Positions 52,266 to 60,349 of a DNA stretch of 64,000 nucleotides are shown in pieces. Below the pieces are notes generated by a model. It was given only the letters and a program-made list of their open reading frames with translations, was not told the origin of the DNA and did not search any database. The position numbers were made by a program, and so were the translations under genes. Within the stretch, counting starts at the first letter, position 1. The number at the start of each line of letters is the position of its first letter. The stretch is taken from assembly GCA_002296525.1 (NCBI GenBank), contig DBIA01000021.1, positions 310,001 to 374,000 on the forward strand. Reading direction: 5' to 3'. Origin of the DNA: Candidatus Neomicrothrix sp. UBA814. Its GTDB lineage: Bacteria > Actinomycetota > Acidimicrobiia > Acidimicrobiales > Poriferisodalaceae.

Positions 52266-53315
52266 TTACTCAGCCCACGCCTTCACTTTTTCGATGACTT
52301 CGAGAGGGTTTTCAGTATCGCTCGGGATATCGATGTTGAGGTACGTAACTCCTACCTCTTTGTACACCTCAATTCGTTCTCGGACCCTTCCCTCGTCGCC
52401 CGTCAAGCTAGCTCGGTCGATGTAGTCATCGGGGACCTTTGAAAATGCTTCGTCTCGTTTACCGCTCAAGAAGAGGTCTTGAATTTCTTGTGCCTCTTGC
52501 TCATAGCCATAACGTTTGAAGAGGTCGTTGTAGAAGTTTTGGTCTCGAGCTCCCATTCCACCTACGTAGAAGCCCGTGTTGTCTCGGACCGCTTTTCTAG
52601 CTGCCTCTACTTGCGGGCCCTCGCCGAGGGCAACAGTGCCTCCCGCAACGATTTCTAGTTGGCCCAAGTTTTCTGATCTTTTTGCCTTGCCGGCATGCAG
52701 GGAGTCGCCCCAAACATCATGAAATTTTTCGGGAAGGAAATGTATTGGTTGCCAAATATTGGCTAATTCCGCTGTCATTTCAACGTTTTTAGGTCCGATA
52801 GAGGCAACTGCGATGGGTATATCTTGACGGTACGGCTTGCACATCAACTTCAGCGGCTTACCAAGACCAGTGCCTTCTCCATCAGCCAATGGCAGATTGA
52901 AAGCGCGACCCTCATGTTCGACCTTGTCTCCTGACCAGACTTTTCGGCAGATCTCAATAACATCTCGTGTCATACCGAGCGGCTTCCTGAAGGGCACCCC
53001 GTGCCATCCTTCGATGACCTGCGGGCCTGAAGATCCAAGCCCGAGAACAAATCGACCTTCGGAAAGGGTGTCTATTGTGATCGCAGTTTGGGCTATTAAG
53101 GCTGGACTGCGGGAGTAGACGGGCAAGATTCCCGTCATTAATTCCATTTTCTTTGTTTGCCCTGCGACAAATGCCAGCGTTGACACCAAGTCATACCCGT
53201 AGATCTCGCCACCCCATACAAGATCTACTCCCGCGCTTTCCAAATTTTGAGCGTGGCGGGCCAGACTGCTGGGTTCAAGGCTTGCGCCGGCCCCTAGGGC
53301 CATCGAAATTTTCAC
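52266..53315 (-). CDS. LLM-class F420-dependent oxidoreductase
   Basis: 349 residues: ISMALGAGASLEPSSLARHA at the N-terminus, ESAGVDLVWGGEIYGYDLVS, LMTGILPVYSRSPALIAQTA, LSEGRFVLGLGSSGPQVIEG and PIAVASIGPKNVEMTAELAN. This resembles the mycobacterial F420-LLM group. The substrate is unknown. GTG start with GGAGAG 4 bases upstream; ATG 53303 is an in-frame alternative. It is followed by the YbaK gene and diverges from an acyl-CoA dehydrogenase gene. Confidence 0.88.
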   Translation of the reverse strand: MKISMALGAGASLEPSSLARHAQNLESAGVDLVWGGEIYGYDLVSTLAFVAGQTKKMELMTGILPVYSRSPALIAQTAITIDTLSEGRFVLGLGSSGPQVIEGWHGVPFRKPLGMTRDVIEICRKVWSGDKVEHEGRAFNLPLADGEGTGLGKPLKLMCKPYRQDIPIAVASIGPKNVEMTAELANIWQPIHFLPEKFHDVWGDSLHAGKAKRSENLGQLEIVAGGTVALGEGPQVEAARKAVRDNTGFYVGGMGARDQNFYNDLFKRYGYEQEAQEIQDLFLSGKRDEAFSKVPDDYIDRASLTGDEGRVRERIEVYKEVGVTYLNIDIPSDTENPLEVIEKVKAWAE

Positions 53316-53397
53316 GGAACTCTCCGATCGTCGTGACCTCTTTACGAGATTCGTTCACCAAATGAGGCGTGAGGTCAATAGGAATAGTAGGAAATAG

Positions 53398-54591
53398 ATG
53401 CCCCCATTGCGAAATGGAGTCGTTATGACCGACATAGATATTGCAGACGAGATGCTCGCGGCGCTGAAAAACTGGGTTGAAGCTGAAGTGATTCCTCACG
53501 CGTCCGAGTTCGAATTGCCTGACGAGTACCCAACGGATATGGCGTTACAGATGGCCGATTTTGGTTTGTTTGGAGCAACAATTCCCTCAGAGTTCGGTGG
53601 CCTCGAATTGGACAACATGACGTACGCCCGGGTAATTGAGGAGCTCTCGCGTGGGTGGATGTCTCTTGCCGGAATTATCAATAGTCATTTGATTTGCGCA
53701 AAGCTGATCAGCAAGTTCGGTTCCGATGAACAAAAGTTGAAGTGGTTGCCGTCAATGGCTACGGGTGAACTTCGAGGCTGTTTCTCTTTATCGGAACCAG
53801 ATAGTGGGTCCGACGCTGGGGCTTTGCGATGTCGCGCTGAACGCGATGGCGATGAGTGGGTGATAAACGGCACCAAGATGTGGGTGACTAACGGCGAGAA
53901 AGCCGGTGTCGTCGCGTTACTCGCGCGCGTACCAGATGGGGAGGAAGAGAACTCAGGTGGTATCACGTGCTTCATTGTTGAGAAGACCCCTGGCAGTGAA
54001 AGCGGCGACGGGGTAAGTATCAGTAGAAAAATAGACAAGCTTGGGTATCGCGGCCTAGAGACAGTTGAAATGTCTTACGTCGACCACCGACTCAACCACG
54101 ATCAGTTGCTAGGTGGTGACAACGGAATAGGAAATGGGCTTCGCTGGGCGCTATCCGCGTTGGAGCTTGGGCGCATCAATGTTGCAGCGCGCGGTGTTGG
54201 CGTTGCCCAAGCCGCATATGACGCTGCATTGTCATACGCAAAGGAGCGCGAAGCGTTCGGTCGGCCAATCAGTCAGCATCAGGCAATCGCTTTTAAGTTG
54301 GCGGAAATGGCAACGAAACTAGAAGCGGCTCGCCTCCTTACCTACGAAGCAGCGCGGAAAGCGGATGCCGGTGAACGGGTTGACTTGGCAGCCGGAATGG
54401 CAAAACTGTTCGCTTCTGAAACCGCCAGTGAGTTAGCGCTCGACGCTATGCGAATTCATGGAGGGAACGGCTTTAGCACCGAGTACCCGGTTGAGCGTTA
54501 TTACCGAGACGCGCCGTTGATGATTATCGGTGAGGGCACGAGTGAGATCCAAAAATTGGTCATAAGTCGAGCCTTGCTAGCTGACGATTAG
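53398..54591 (+). CDS. Acyl-CoA dehydrogenase
   Basis: 397 residues from ATG 53398 (AGGA 5 bases upstream). ATG 53425, with GGAG 5 bases upstream, would give 388 residues and is equally likely. Short-chain-type signatures: CFSLSEPDSGSDAGALRCRA, MWVTNGEKAGVVALLARV, AYAKEREAFGRPISQHQAIA-like (SYAKEREAFGRPISQHQAIA), MRIHGGNGFSTEYPVERYYR and the catalytic Glu in MIIGEGTSEIQKLVISRALL. It oxidises an acyl-CoA with FAD. It converges with the first solute-binding lipoprotein gene. Confidence 0.93.
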   Translation: MPPLRNGVVMTDIDIADEMLAALKNWVEAEVIPHASEFELPDEYPTDMALQMADFGLFGATIPSEFGGLELDNMTYARVIEELSRGWMSLAGIINSHLICAKLISKFGSDEQKLKWLPSMATGELRGCFSLSEPDSGSDAGALRCRAERDGDEWVINGTKMWVTNGEKAGVVALLARVPDGEEENSGGITCFIVEKTPGSESGDGVSISRKIDKLGYRGLETVEMSYVDHRLNHDQLLGGDNGIGNGLRWALSALELGRINVAARGVGVAQAAYDAALSYAKEREAFGRPISQHQAIAFKLAEMATKLEAARLLTYEAARKADAGERVDLAAGMAKLFASETASELALDAMRIHGGNGFSTEYPVERYYRDAPLMIIGEGTSEIQKLVISRALLADD

Positions 54592-54602
54592 GCCACAAAC
54601 TG

Positions 54603-54635
54603 AGGGGTCGCCAGGGAAAATCCCTGGCGACCCCT
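54603..54635. terminator. Strong bidirectional hairpin terminator
   Basis: A perfect 15-bp stem (AGGGGTCGCCAGGGA pairing with its complement) and a 3-base loop lie between the convergent acyl-CoA dehydrogenase and the lipoprotein gene ending at 54684. No T-run follows on either side, so it may act by stalling or RNA stabilisation as well as termination. Confidence 0.75.
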
Positions 54636-54683
54636 ACAGAAGCGTCTAATTATTTCAAACGCATTTGATTGCGGTCAGAGCCC

Positions 54684-56327
54684 TTATCGGCAACCACCGT
54701 TGTCTTTATCCCAAGCACAGTTGGGTGAAGCTCCATTTGCGTCTACGACATCGCCCACCATGGTCCAGGTTTGCTCAGTCGCATCAAACAGGCTGAAGTC
54801 TGAACCTTCGACGAAGTAGCCGTCAGCTGCGCCGTTCATAGCCAGGGTAATACCGTCAAGGGTTAGTGGCCCATAGATATCGATATTCCTCACCGCCATG
54901 ATGAAGTTGGTCCTGGTTAGACCGCCAGGCAGTTCGGCTGCTACTCGTAATGCTTCGACGTGTGGATAACCATATGTGTAGCCGATTCCATACAGCGAGA
55001 TAGCTGGGTCAAGTCCAGCGTCTTCAAGGTTCTGATTTACGAATTTGATAAACGGTTCGTCCATGTGCTTCGGGTCGGTTGTGTCCTTGCTGCCACCGCC
55101 GACAATCCACCAGCCATCTGCGGCCATACCTGCAGGCGCCATATACGCGGCGATGCCTTTACAGACAGACGGGGTAAAGGCCGCTTGCAGGTCTTCAAGC
55201 AGACCTGCTGCCTCCACTTCCTGGATTGCAAGCAGGCATGGGTTACCAGCAGTCATGGAGATAAAGACATCCGGGGCAAAGGCGGCGATAGTGGTGACCT
55301 CATTCGTCAGCGTCGGAGCTGCCGGGTCATGACGGACTGGAAGATATTCCGATACCACATCCGGGTTTCCTTCGGCGTAGGCCTCGAAGCCCAGTTCATA
55401 TGCAAGGCCGAAGTCATTGTCCATAACTAGACCGGCGACCTTTACTGGAAGCTGGTCAGCAAGATTCTGTTTGATCCAGGTGCCCCACAGAATGGCTTCA
55501 GTCGAGTAGGACAGTTGAAGGCCTGTAGTCCATGGGTGATTTACGGGGTCGCCCCAAGCTGGGTGTCCGGTCATCACGAATGGGTGTGGGATGCACTCAT
55601 CATTGATCTGGTCGTACACAGCAAGTGTGTTAGGTGAACCAAGGGTGAGCAGCGCAAAGACGTTTTCTGATTCGATTAGCTCATCGATGAATTCGATGGT
55701 CTGCGCCGCTACGTAACCGTCATCCTTAACTAGGAGGGTGACATCTCTTCCGGCAACGCCTCCGTTGGCGTTGACCCACTGCAGGTAATTATCCCATCCA
55801 ACAGCAATATTGCCGTATGCGGCTAGGTTCCCTGACTGCGCAGTGGTGTGACCAATACGAATTTCGCTGTCGGTGATACCGGCTGTGTCACTCCAGTCAG
55901 ATGGGCATTCGTTCATGTTGATTTCGAATCCAGCTGGTCCTCGGAGAATCCCGTCGTCACCAACACCCCATTCACCGGCATCCATTTTGGCTGTGATTTT
56001 GTCGACCATTTTTTGCCTGTTGTAGGCAGCTTCTTCCCAGATGCCGTCAAGTGTGCTGCGGTCGAAGGTAGGAGCGTCTTCATCGACTTCCTCTTCTTCG
56101 TCGTCACCCTCTATCGCTTTTTCAGCAGCGTCCTGAGAGAGGCCACCACCGATCGAGGTGTCTTCTTCCTCTTCTTCATCGCCTCCATCGTCGCTATGTG
56201 CAGCAGTTGTTTCGCTTTCCCCACCGCTAGATGAGTCTCCGTCATCGCTGCTCCCGCAAGCTGCCGCCACCATGGCGAAAGCAAACATGAGGGCGAGGAG
56301 ACGCAAAAGATTTCGTCGAATGCCCAT
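54684..56327 (-). CDS. Branched-chain-type ABC solute-binding lipoprotein, paralog 1
   Basis: 547 residues, Peripla_BP_6 type. Lipoprotein signal MGIRRNLLRLLALMFAFAMV with lipobox AAAC near residue 24, then an acidic tether rich in Asp, Glu and Ser with GGGLSQDAAEKAIEG. A conserved extra segment (MDAGEWGVGDDGILRGPAGF, NECPSDWSDTAG) precedes the usual start IRIGHTTAQSGNLAAYGNIA. The core has MDNDFGLAYELGFEAYAEGN and ISMTAGNPCLLAIQEVEAAG. It ends CAWDKDNGGCR. ATG 56325-56327 is preferred to a TTG two codons earlier. Monocistronic by layout: terminators on both sides. Ligand unknown; no permease adjacent. Confidence 0.92.
   Translation of the reverse strand: MGIRRNLLRLLALMFAFAMVAAACGSSDDGDSSSGGESETTAAHSDDGGDEEEEEDTSIGGGLSQDAAEKAIEGDDEEEEVDEDAPTFDRSTLDGIWEEAAYNRQKMVDKITAKMDAGEWGVGDDGILRGPAGFEINMNECPSDWSDTAGITDSEIRIGHTTAQSGNLAAYGNIAVGWDNYLQWVNANGGVAGRDVTLLVKDDGYVAAQTIEFIDELIESENVFALLTLGSPNTLAVYDQINDECIPHPFVMTGHPAWGDPVNHPWTTGLQLSYSTEAILWGTWIKQNLADQLPVKVAGLVMDNDFGLAYELGFEAYAEGNPDVVSEYLPVRHDPAAPTLTNEVTTIAAFAPDVFISMTAGNPCLLAIQEVEAAGLLEDLQAAFTPSVCKGIAAYMAPAGMAADGWWIVGGGSKDTTDPKHMDEPFIKFVNQNLEDAGLDPAISLYGIGYTYGYPHVEALRVAAELPGGLTRTNFIMAVRNIDIYGPLTLDGITLAMNGAADGYFVEGSDFSLFDATEQTWTMVGDVVDANGASPNCAWDKDNGGCR
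55435..55487. repeat. 53-bp exact copy shared by paralogs 1 and 2
   Basis: This stretch in paralog 1, encoding the region around IKQNLADQLPVKVAG, is base-for-base identical to 57337-57389 in paralog 2, including synonymous positions, while flanking codons differ. It points to recent gene conversion or strong local constraint. Confidence 0.75.
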
Positions 56328-56374
56328 CGGCAATTCCCCCTAATTTTTGTATTTGAGTTATAGCAACGCACTGC

Positions 56375-56393
56375 GTGTTCACTTACCGAACAC
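56375..56393. promoter_or_regulatory. Inverted repeat upstream of paralog 1
   Basis: GTGTTC-7 bases-GAACAC, 48-66 bases upstream of the ATG at 56327. Half-sites differ from those of the other three paralogs. It may be an operator. Confidence 0.4.
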
Positions 56394-56497
56394 TCTGTAA
56401 GTCCGTCGAGGAAACTCTACGCCGCACATGAGCTGCAGTCATCCCGAAACCGCTCAACGCTGAGAATCGCAATCTTTTCGCAATACTGCTCAAAAAG

Positions 56498-56539
56498 AAG
56501 ATGGGAACCGCCAAACTTCCATTCAGCGGTTCCCATCTT
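56498..56539 (-). terminator. Rho-independent terminator of paralog 2
   Basis: On the minus strand a 14-bp perfect stem (AAGATGGGAACCGC and its complement) with a 14-base loop is followed by CTTTTT. It lies about 45 bases after the stop of the gene ending at 56583. Confidence 0.88.
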
Positions 56540-56582
56540 TAAATCAGACCCGAGAGGGTCTAGTTAGTTTTTGGCAGCAAAG

Positions 56583-58226
56583 TTACCGGCATCCGCCATT
56601 GTCTTTGTCCCAACGACAGTTGGGCGAAAGACCATTGGCGTCAACCAGGTCTCCTACCTGCACCCACGCCTGGTCAGTAGCGTCGAACTGGCTGAAGTCT
56701 GAACCTTCAACGAAGTATCCGTCGCTGGCTCCCCACGCGCCGAACTCAATTCCTTCTTGGAGCTTGGGGTGGTGACCCGAGAAGGTTCGAAGGGCGAGTA
56801 TGAAGTTGCTTCGACTCAAACCTCCGGGTAGTTCAGCTGCTACTCGCAGAACTTCGTTATAGGACCATCCATAGTCGCCGAAGCCCGTGCCGTAGAGGCT
56901 CACTGTTGGGTCGAGACCATCTGCGGCAAGCGTGTCGTTGAGGAACTTAATGTAAGGCGCGTCGACGTAGTTCGCGTCGGTGCTGTCTATCCAGCCGCCA
57001 CCAGCGATCCACCAGCCGTCTGCTGCCATTCCCGCTGGCGCCATGTATGCAGCGATTCCCTTACAGACCGAAGGGGTAAACGCGGCAGACAGCGTGTCGA
57101 GAAGTCCTGAAGCCTCTACCTCTTGGATGGCCAACAAGCATGGGTTGCCAGCAGTCATTGAGATAAAGACGTCAGGGGCGAAGGCGGCGATAGTGGTGAC
57201 CTCATTGGTCAGGGTTGGTGCAGCCGGGTCGTGACGGACCGGCAGGTACTCGGAGACAATGTCCGGGTTACCTTCCGCGTAGGCCTCGAAGCCGAGCTCG
57301 TAGGCCAATCCGAAGTCGTTATCCATGACAAGGCCTGCGACCTTTACTGGAAGCTGGTCAGCAAGATTCTGTTTGATCCAGGTGCCCCAAAGAACGGCTT
57401 CGGTGGAGTAAGACATGATCATGCCGCTAGTCCATGGATGAATTTCAGGGTCGCCCCAAGCAGGGTGACCGGTCATCACAAATGGTTGCGGAATGCACTC
57501 GGCGTTAATCGTGTCGTAAACAGCGAGTGTGTTCGGGGATCCAAGAGTGACAATCATGAACACATTTTCGGACTCAATGAGCTCATCGATAAATTCAATG
57601 GTTTGAGCTGCGACATATCCATCGTCTTTGACGATGAGTTCGATATCGCGCCCGGCAATGCCACCGTTTTCATTCACGTACTTGTTGTAGGAGTCCCATC
57701 CGTAGGCGATGTTGCCATAGGCTGCGAGGTTGCCTGACTGTGCTGTTGTGTGGCCAATTCTGATTGCGTCAGCAGTCAATCCGCCGGTATCACTCCAGTC
57801 AGATGGGCAGTCGTTAAGGTCAATTTCGAAACCGGTCGGGCCTCGAAGGATGTTGTCACTTCCGACACCCCATTCACCGGATTCCATTTTTTCGGTGACC
57901 ATAGCTACGAGTTTTTCGCGGTTGTACTCCCACGATGCCTCTAGACCTTCCATTGTTGACGTATCAAAGCTAGGTGCTTCTTCATCAACTTCTTCCTCGG
58001 CGTCGTCGTCGCCTGAGACGGCATTTTCTACCGCGTCTTGGCTTAGGCCGCCACCGGTCTCCTCTTCTTCATGATCATGGTCACCATCACCATGATCGTC
58101 GGCGGTAGTTTCACTTTCGCTACTGCTTGAGGAACTGCTGTCGTCATCACCGCCACATGCCGCCGCTATAAAGGCGAAAGCAAATAGAACGGCGAGGAGA
58201 CGCAAAATATTGCGTCGAACACCCAT
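56583..58226 (-). CDS. Branched-chain-type ABC solute-binding lipoprotein, paralog 2
   Basis: 547 residues with the same architecture as its neighbours: signal MGVRRNILRLLAVLFAFAFI with lipobox AAAC, a tether with His among Asp/Glu (DDHGDGDHDHEEEE), GGGLSQDAVENAVSGDD, the extra segment MESGEWGVGSDNILRGPTGF, then RIGHTTAQSGNLAAYGNIAY. The ligand region near the C-terminus (LYGTGFGDYGWSYNEVLRVA) differs from paralog 1, suggesting another ligand. It ends CRWDKDNGGCR. ATG has a GGGAGG ribosome site about 8 bases upstream. It has its own terminator and inverted repeat. Confidence 0.93.
   Translation of the reverse strand: MGVRRNILRLLAVLFAFAFIAAACGGDDDSSSSSSSESETTADDHGDGDHDHEEEETGGGLSQDAVENAVSGDDDAEEEVDEEAPSFDTSTMEGLEASWEYNREKLVAMVTEKMESGEWGVGSDNILRGPTGFEIDLNDCPSDWSDTGGLTADAIRIGHTTAQSGNLAAYGNIAYGWDSYNKYVNENGGIAGRDIELIVKDDGYVAAQTIEFIDELIESENVFMIVTLGSPNTLAVYDTINAECIPQPFVMTGHPAWGDPEIHPWTSGMIMSYSTEAVLWGTWIKQNLADQLPVKVAGLVMDNDFGLAYELGFEAYAEGNPDIVSEYLPVRHDPAAPTLTNEVTTIAAFAPDVFISMTAGNPCLLAIQEVEASGLLDTLSAAFTPSVCKGIAAYMAPAGMAADGWWIAGGGWIDSTDANYVDAPYIKFLNDTLAADGLDPTVSLYGTGFGDYGWSYNEVLRVAAELPGGLSRSNFILALRTFSGHHPKLQEGIEFGAWGASDGYFVEGSDFSQFDATDQAWVQVGDLVDANGLSPNCRWDKDNGGCR
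57337..57389. repeat. 53-bp exact copy shared by paralogs 2 and 1
   Basis: Second copy of the 53-bp identity described for 55435-55487, in the same reading frame and same position in the protein. Confidence 0.75.
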
Positions 58227-58252
58227 TAGGGTCCTCCCAATTTTTCGGTTGT

Positions 58253-58278
58253 CTTAGATCCCAGGTGCGTGATCTAAG
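58253..58278. promoter_or_regulatory. Inverted repeat upstream of paralog 2
   Basis: CTTAGATC-10 bases-GATCTAAG, a perfect 8-bp inverted repeat 27-52 bases upstream of the ATG at 58226. It could be a DNA operator or a leader hairpin; no T-run follows it. Confidence 0.5.
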
Positions 58279-58366
58279 GCCGCCGTGTAGTTAGCGGCTT
58301 CCGCAGAGTAGGGCACAGACCCACCAGTACACAAGATTTCGATGACTTTCACGCACTCAAAAAACG

Positions 58367-58398
58367 AGGGACCGCCGGACTCGAGCCCGACGGTCCCT
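58367..58398 (-). terminator. Rho-independent terminator of paralog 3
   Basis: On the minus strand AGGGACCGTCGG pairs with CCGGCGGTCCCT (12 bp with one mismatch) around an 8-base loop, followed by CGTTTTTT. It lies about 50 bases after the stop at 58449. Confidence 0.85.
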
Positions 58399-58448
58399 TC
58401 ATGGTTTCGCAATGAACGTTTAGGAGCGCTCAATCCTGTTCTTATTTG

Positions 58449-60101
58449 CTAACGGCAACCACCGTTGTCTTTATCCCAAGCACACGGAGGTGTCCCACCG
58501 TTGGCATCTACAAGGTCACCTATCTGATTCCATGTTTGAGCCTCTGCGTCAAACTGACTGAAGTCGGAACCTTCAATCGCATATGCATCAGCAGCGCCAT
58601 CTAGAGCGTAGGTGATTCCGTCCATCATCAACGGATGCCAGATGTGCAGATTTCTAGCCGCCAGGATGACGTTCGTGCGCGTCATACCACCGGGTAGCTC
58701 GTCTGCAATTCGGAGTGTCTCAGTCCAGGGAACGGCGAAGTAATAGCCGGTACCAAGCATGGAGATACTGGGATCAAGGCCTCCGCCTCGAAGCGTTTCA
58801 TGAATGAACTCTACGAAAGGCTCGTCGATGTACTGGGGATCGGTGATGTCTTTAACTCCGCCACCAACAATCCACCATCCATCTGCCGCCATACCGGCTG
58901 GGGCCATGTAGGCAGCGACGCCTTTGCAAACCGAAGGCGTAAACGCTGCAGAAAGTCGATCAAGAAGACCAGAAGCCTCGACCTCTTGAATCGCCAGCAG
59001 ACATGGGTTGCCCGCGGTCATGGAGATGAACACGTGGGGGTCGAATGCTGCGATGGTGGTCACCTCATTGGTGAGCGTCGGGGCTGCCGGGTCATGACGA
59101 ACCGGGAGGTATTCCGAAACCACATCGGGGTTATTTTCGGCGTAAGCCTCGAAGCCCATTTCATAGGCAAGACCAAAGTCATTGTCCATAACAAGACCCG
59201 CCACTTTTACAGGGAGGTCGTCTGCAAGATTGCTCTTTATCCAGGTACCCCACAGCATCGCCTCAGTTGAATAAGACATCTGGTGACTGGTAGTCCACGG
59301 GTGATTTACCGGGTCACCCCAAGCGGGGTGGCCAGATGCGTAAAAGAGGTGCGGGATGCACTCGTCGTTGATTTTGTCGTATACAGCGAGGCCGTTTGGT
59401 GAGCCCAGTCCGTGAAGGGCCATCACGTTCGACGACTCAATTAATTCGTCGACGTATTCGATGGTTTGAGCGGCGACATAGCCATCATCTTTGATAATCA
59501 TGACCAGTTCGCGACCGCCGATACCGCCTAATTCGTCGTTGATCCAGTCCCAATAGTTTTCCCAACCATTTGAGATGTCACCGTAAGCGGCGAGGTTGCC
59601 GGACATAACTGTTGTCTGTCCGACGCGAATCTCAGAGTCGGTCACACCGTGGCTGTTGGACCAATCCCCTGGACAGTCATTCAGGTCGATCTCAAATCCT
59701 GAAGGGCCGGTCAGAATGTTGTTGGAGTTAACACCCCATTCTCCAGCGTCCATCTTGGCCGTGATTTTTTCGATGATCGAGGCACGCGTGGCTGCGGCCT
59801 CTTCCCAGATGCCCTCAATCGTGCTGCGGTCTCCTGCTACAACCCCACTGTCATCACCATCGCCGTCATCTTCACCAGCAACGGCTTTTTCTACAGCGTC
59901 TTGGCTTAGGCCACCGCCTGCTTCTTCTTCCTCTTCTTCTTCACCATGGTCATCGTCACCATGGTCGTCTGCAGTAGCCGTAGCGCTTTCGCCCGAACTG
60001 CTTGAAGAGTCGTCGTCGTCGCTGCTACCACATGCTGCCGCAACAAGTCCGAACGCGAAAAGGATGGCAAGCAGACGTAAAAACTTGCTTCGAATATTCA
60101 T
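58449..60101 (-). CDS. Branched-chain-type ABC solute-binding lipoprotein, paralog 3
   Basis: 550 residues. Signal MNIRSKFLRLLAILFAFGLV with lipobox AAAC, a His-containing acidic tether (DDHGDDDHGEEEEEEE), GGGLSQDAVEKAVAGED, then MDAGEWGVNSNNILTGPSGF and RVGQTTVMSGNLAAYGDISN. GQTTV replaces the GHTTA of paralogs 1 and 2, and paralog 4 shares this form, so 3 and 4 look like a sister pair. The tail is CAWDKDNGGCR. ATG follows a GGGGAGGG ribosome site. Own terminator downstream. Confidence 0.93.
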   Translation of the reverse strand: MNIRSKFLRLLAILFAFGLVAAACGSSDDDDSSSSSGESATATADDHGDDDHGEEEEEEEAGGGLSQDAVEKAVAGEDDGDGDDSGVVAGDRSTIEGIWEEAAATRASIIEKITAKMDAGEWGVNSNNILTGPSGFEIDLNDCPGDWSNSHGVTDSEIRVGQTTVMSGNLAAYGDISNGWENYWDWINDELGGIGGRELVMIIKDDGYVAAQTIEYVDELIESSNVMALHGLGSPNGLAVYDKINDECIPHLFYASGHPAWGDPVNHPWTTSHQMSYSTEAMLWGTWIKSNLADDLPVKVAGLVMDNDFGLAYEMGFEAYAENNPDVVSEYLPVRHDPAAPTLTNEVTTIAAFDPHVFISMTAGNPCLLAIQEVEASGLLDRLSAAFTPSVCKGVAAYMAPAGMAADGWWIVGGGVKDITDPQYIDEPFVEFIHETLRGGGLDPSISMLGTGYYFAVPWTETLRIADELPGGMTRTNVILAARNLHIWHPLMMDGITYALDGAADAYAIEGSDFSQFDAEAQTWNQIGDLVDANGGTPPCAWDKDNGGCR

Positions 60102-60127
60102 ATGTAACCCTCCCCTTTGGGTCTAAT

Positions 60128-60161
60128 GAGCAGCCATCCCCCTTCTAGCCAGAGGCTGCTC
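60128..60161. promoter_or_regulatory. Leader inverted repeat of paralog 3
   Basis: GAGCAGCC-18 bases-GGCTGCTC, 27-60 bases upstream of the ATG at 60101. As RNA it would form a leader hairpin near the ribosome site. Confidence 0.4.
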
Positions 60162-60167
60162 TTACTT

Positions 60168-60188
60168 ATCGGTCATTAAGTAACCGAT
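60168..60188. promoter_or_regulatory. Second inverted repeat upstream of paralog 3
   Basis: ATCGGT-9 bases-ACCGAT, just upstream of the leader hairpin; operator-like in size. Half-sites unlike those of the other paralogs. Confidence 0.4.
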
Positions 60189-60270
60189 GGGGACACCGTA
60201 GTCCGATATGTAGATGAGTGAATCAAAAAGTGGATGCAATGTGCGTTCGTTCCTTTTGGTCTCAAAAGTG

Positions 60271-60302
60271 AAGGACCGCCGGGCGTAAGCCCGGCGGTCC
60301 TT
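60271..60302 (-). terminator. Terminator of paralog 4
   Basis: A perfect 14-bp stem (AAGGACCGCCGGGC and its complement) with a 4-base loop, then TTCACTTTTG on the minus strand. It follows the stop at 60350 by about 48 bases. Confidence 0.85.
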
Positions 60303-60349
60303 GAATGCTTAAGCAATCAGTGCTTTAGAGCACTGGTATGCGGTTGCAA

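Noticed and set aside
54960..55430. Frames of about 156-176 codons antisense to the lipoproteins (also 57231-57737, 58800-59270, 59596-60126)
   Set aside because: They recur at the same place in each paralog because the sense codons are conserved; Ser-rich parts mirror the acidic tether.
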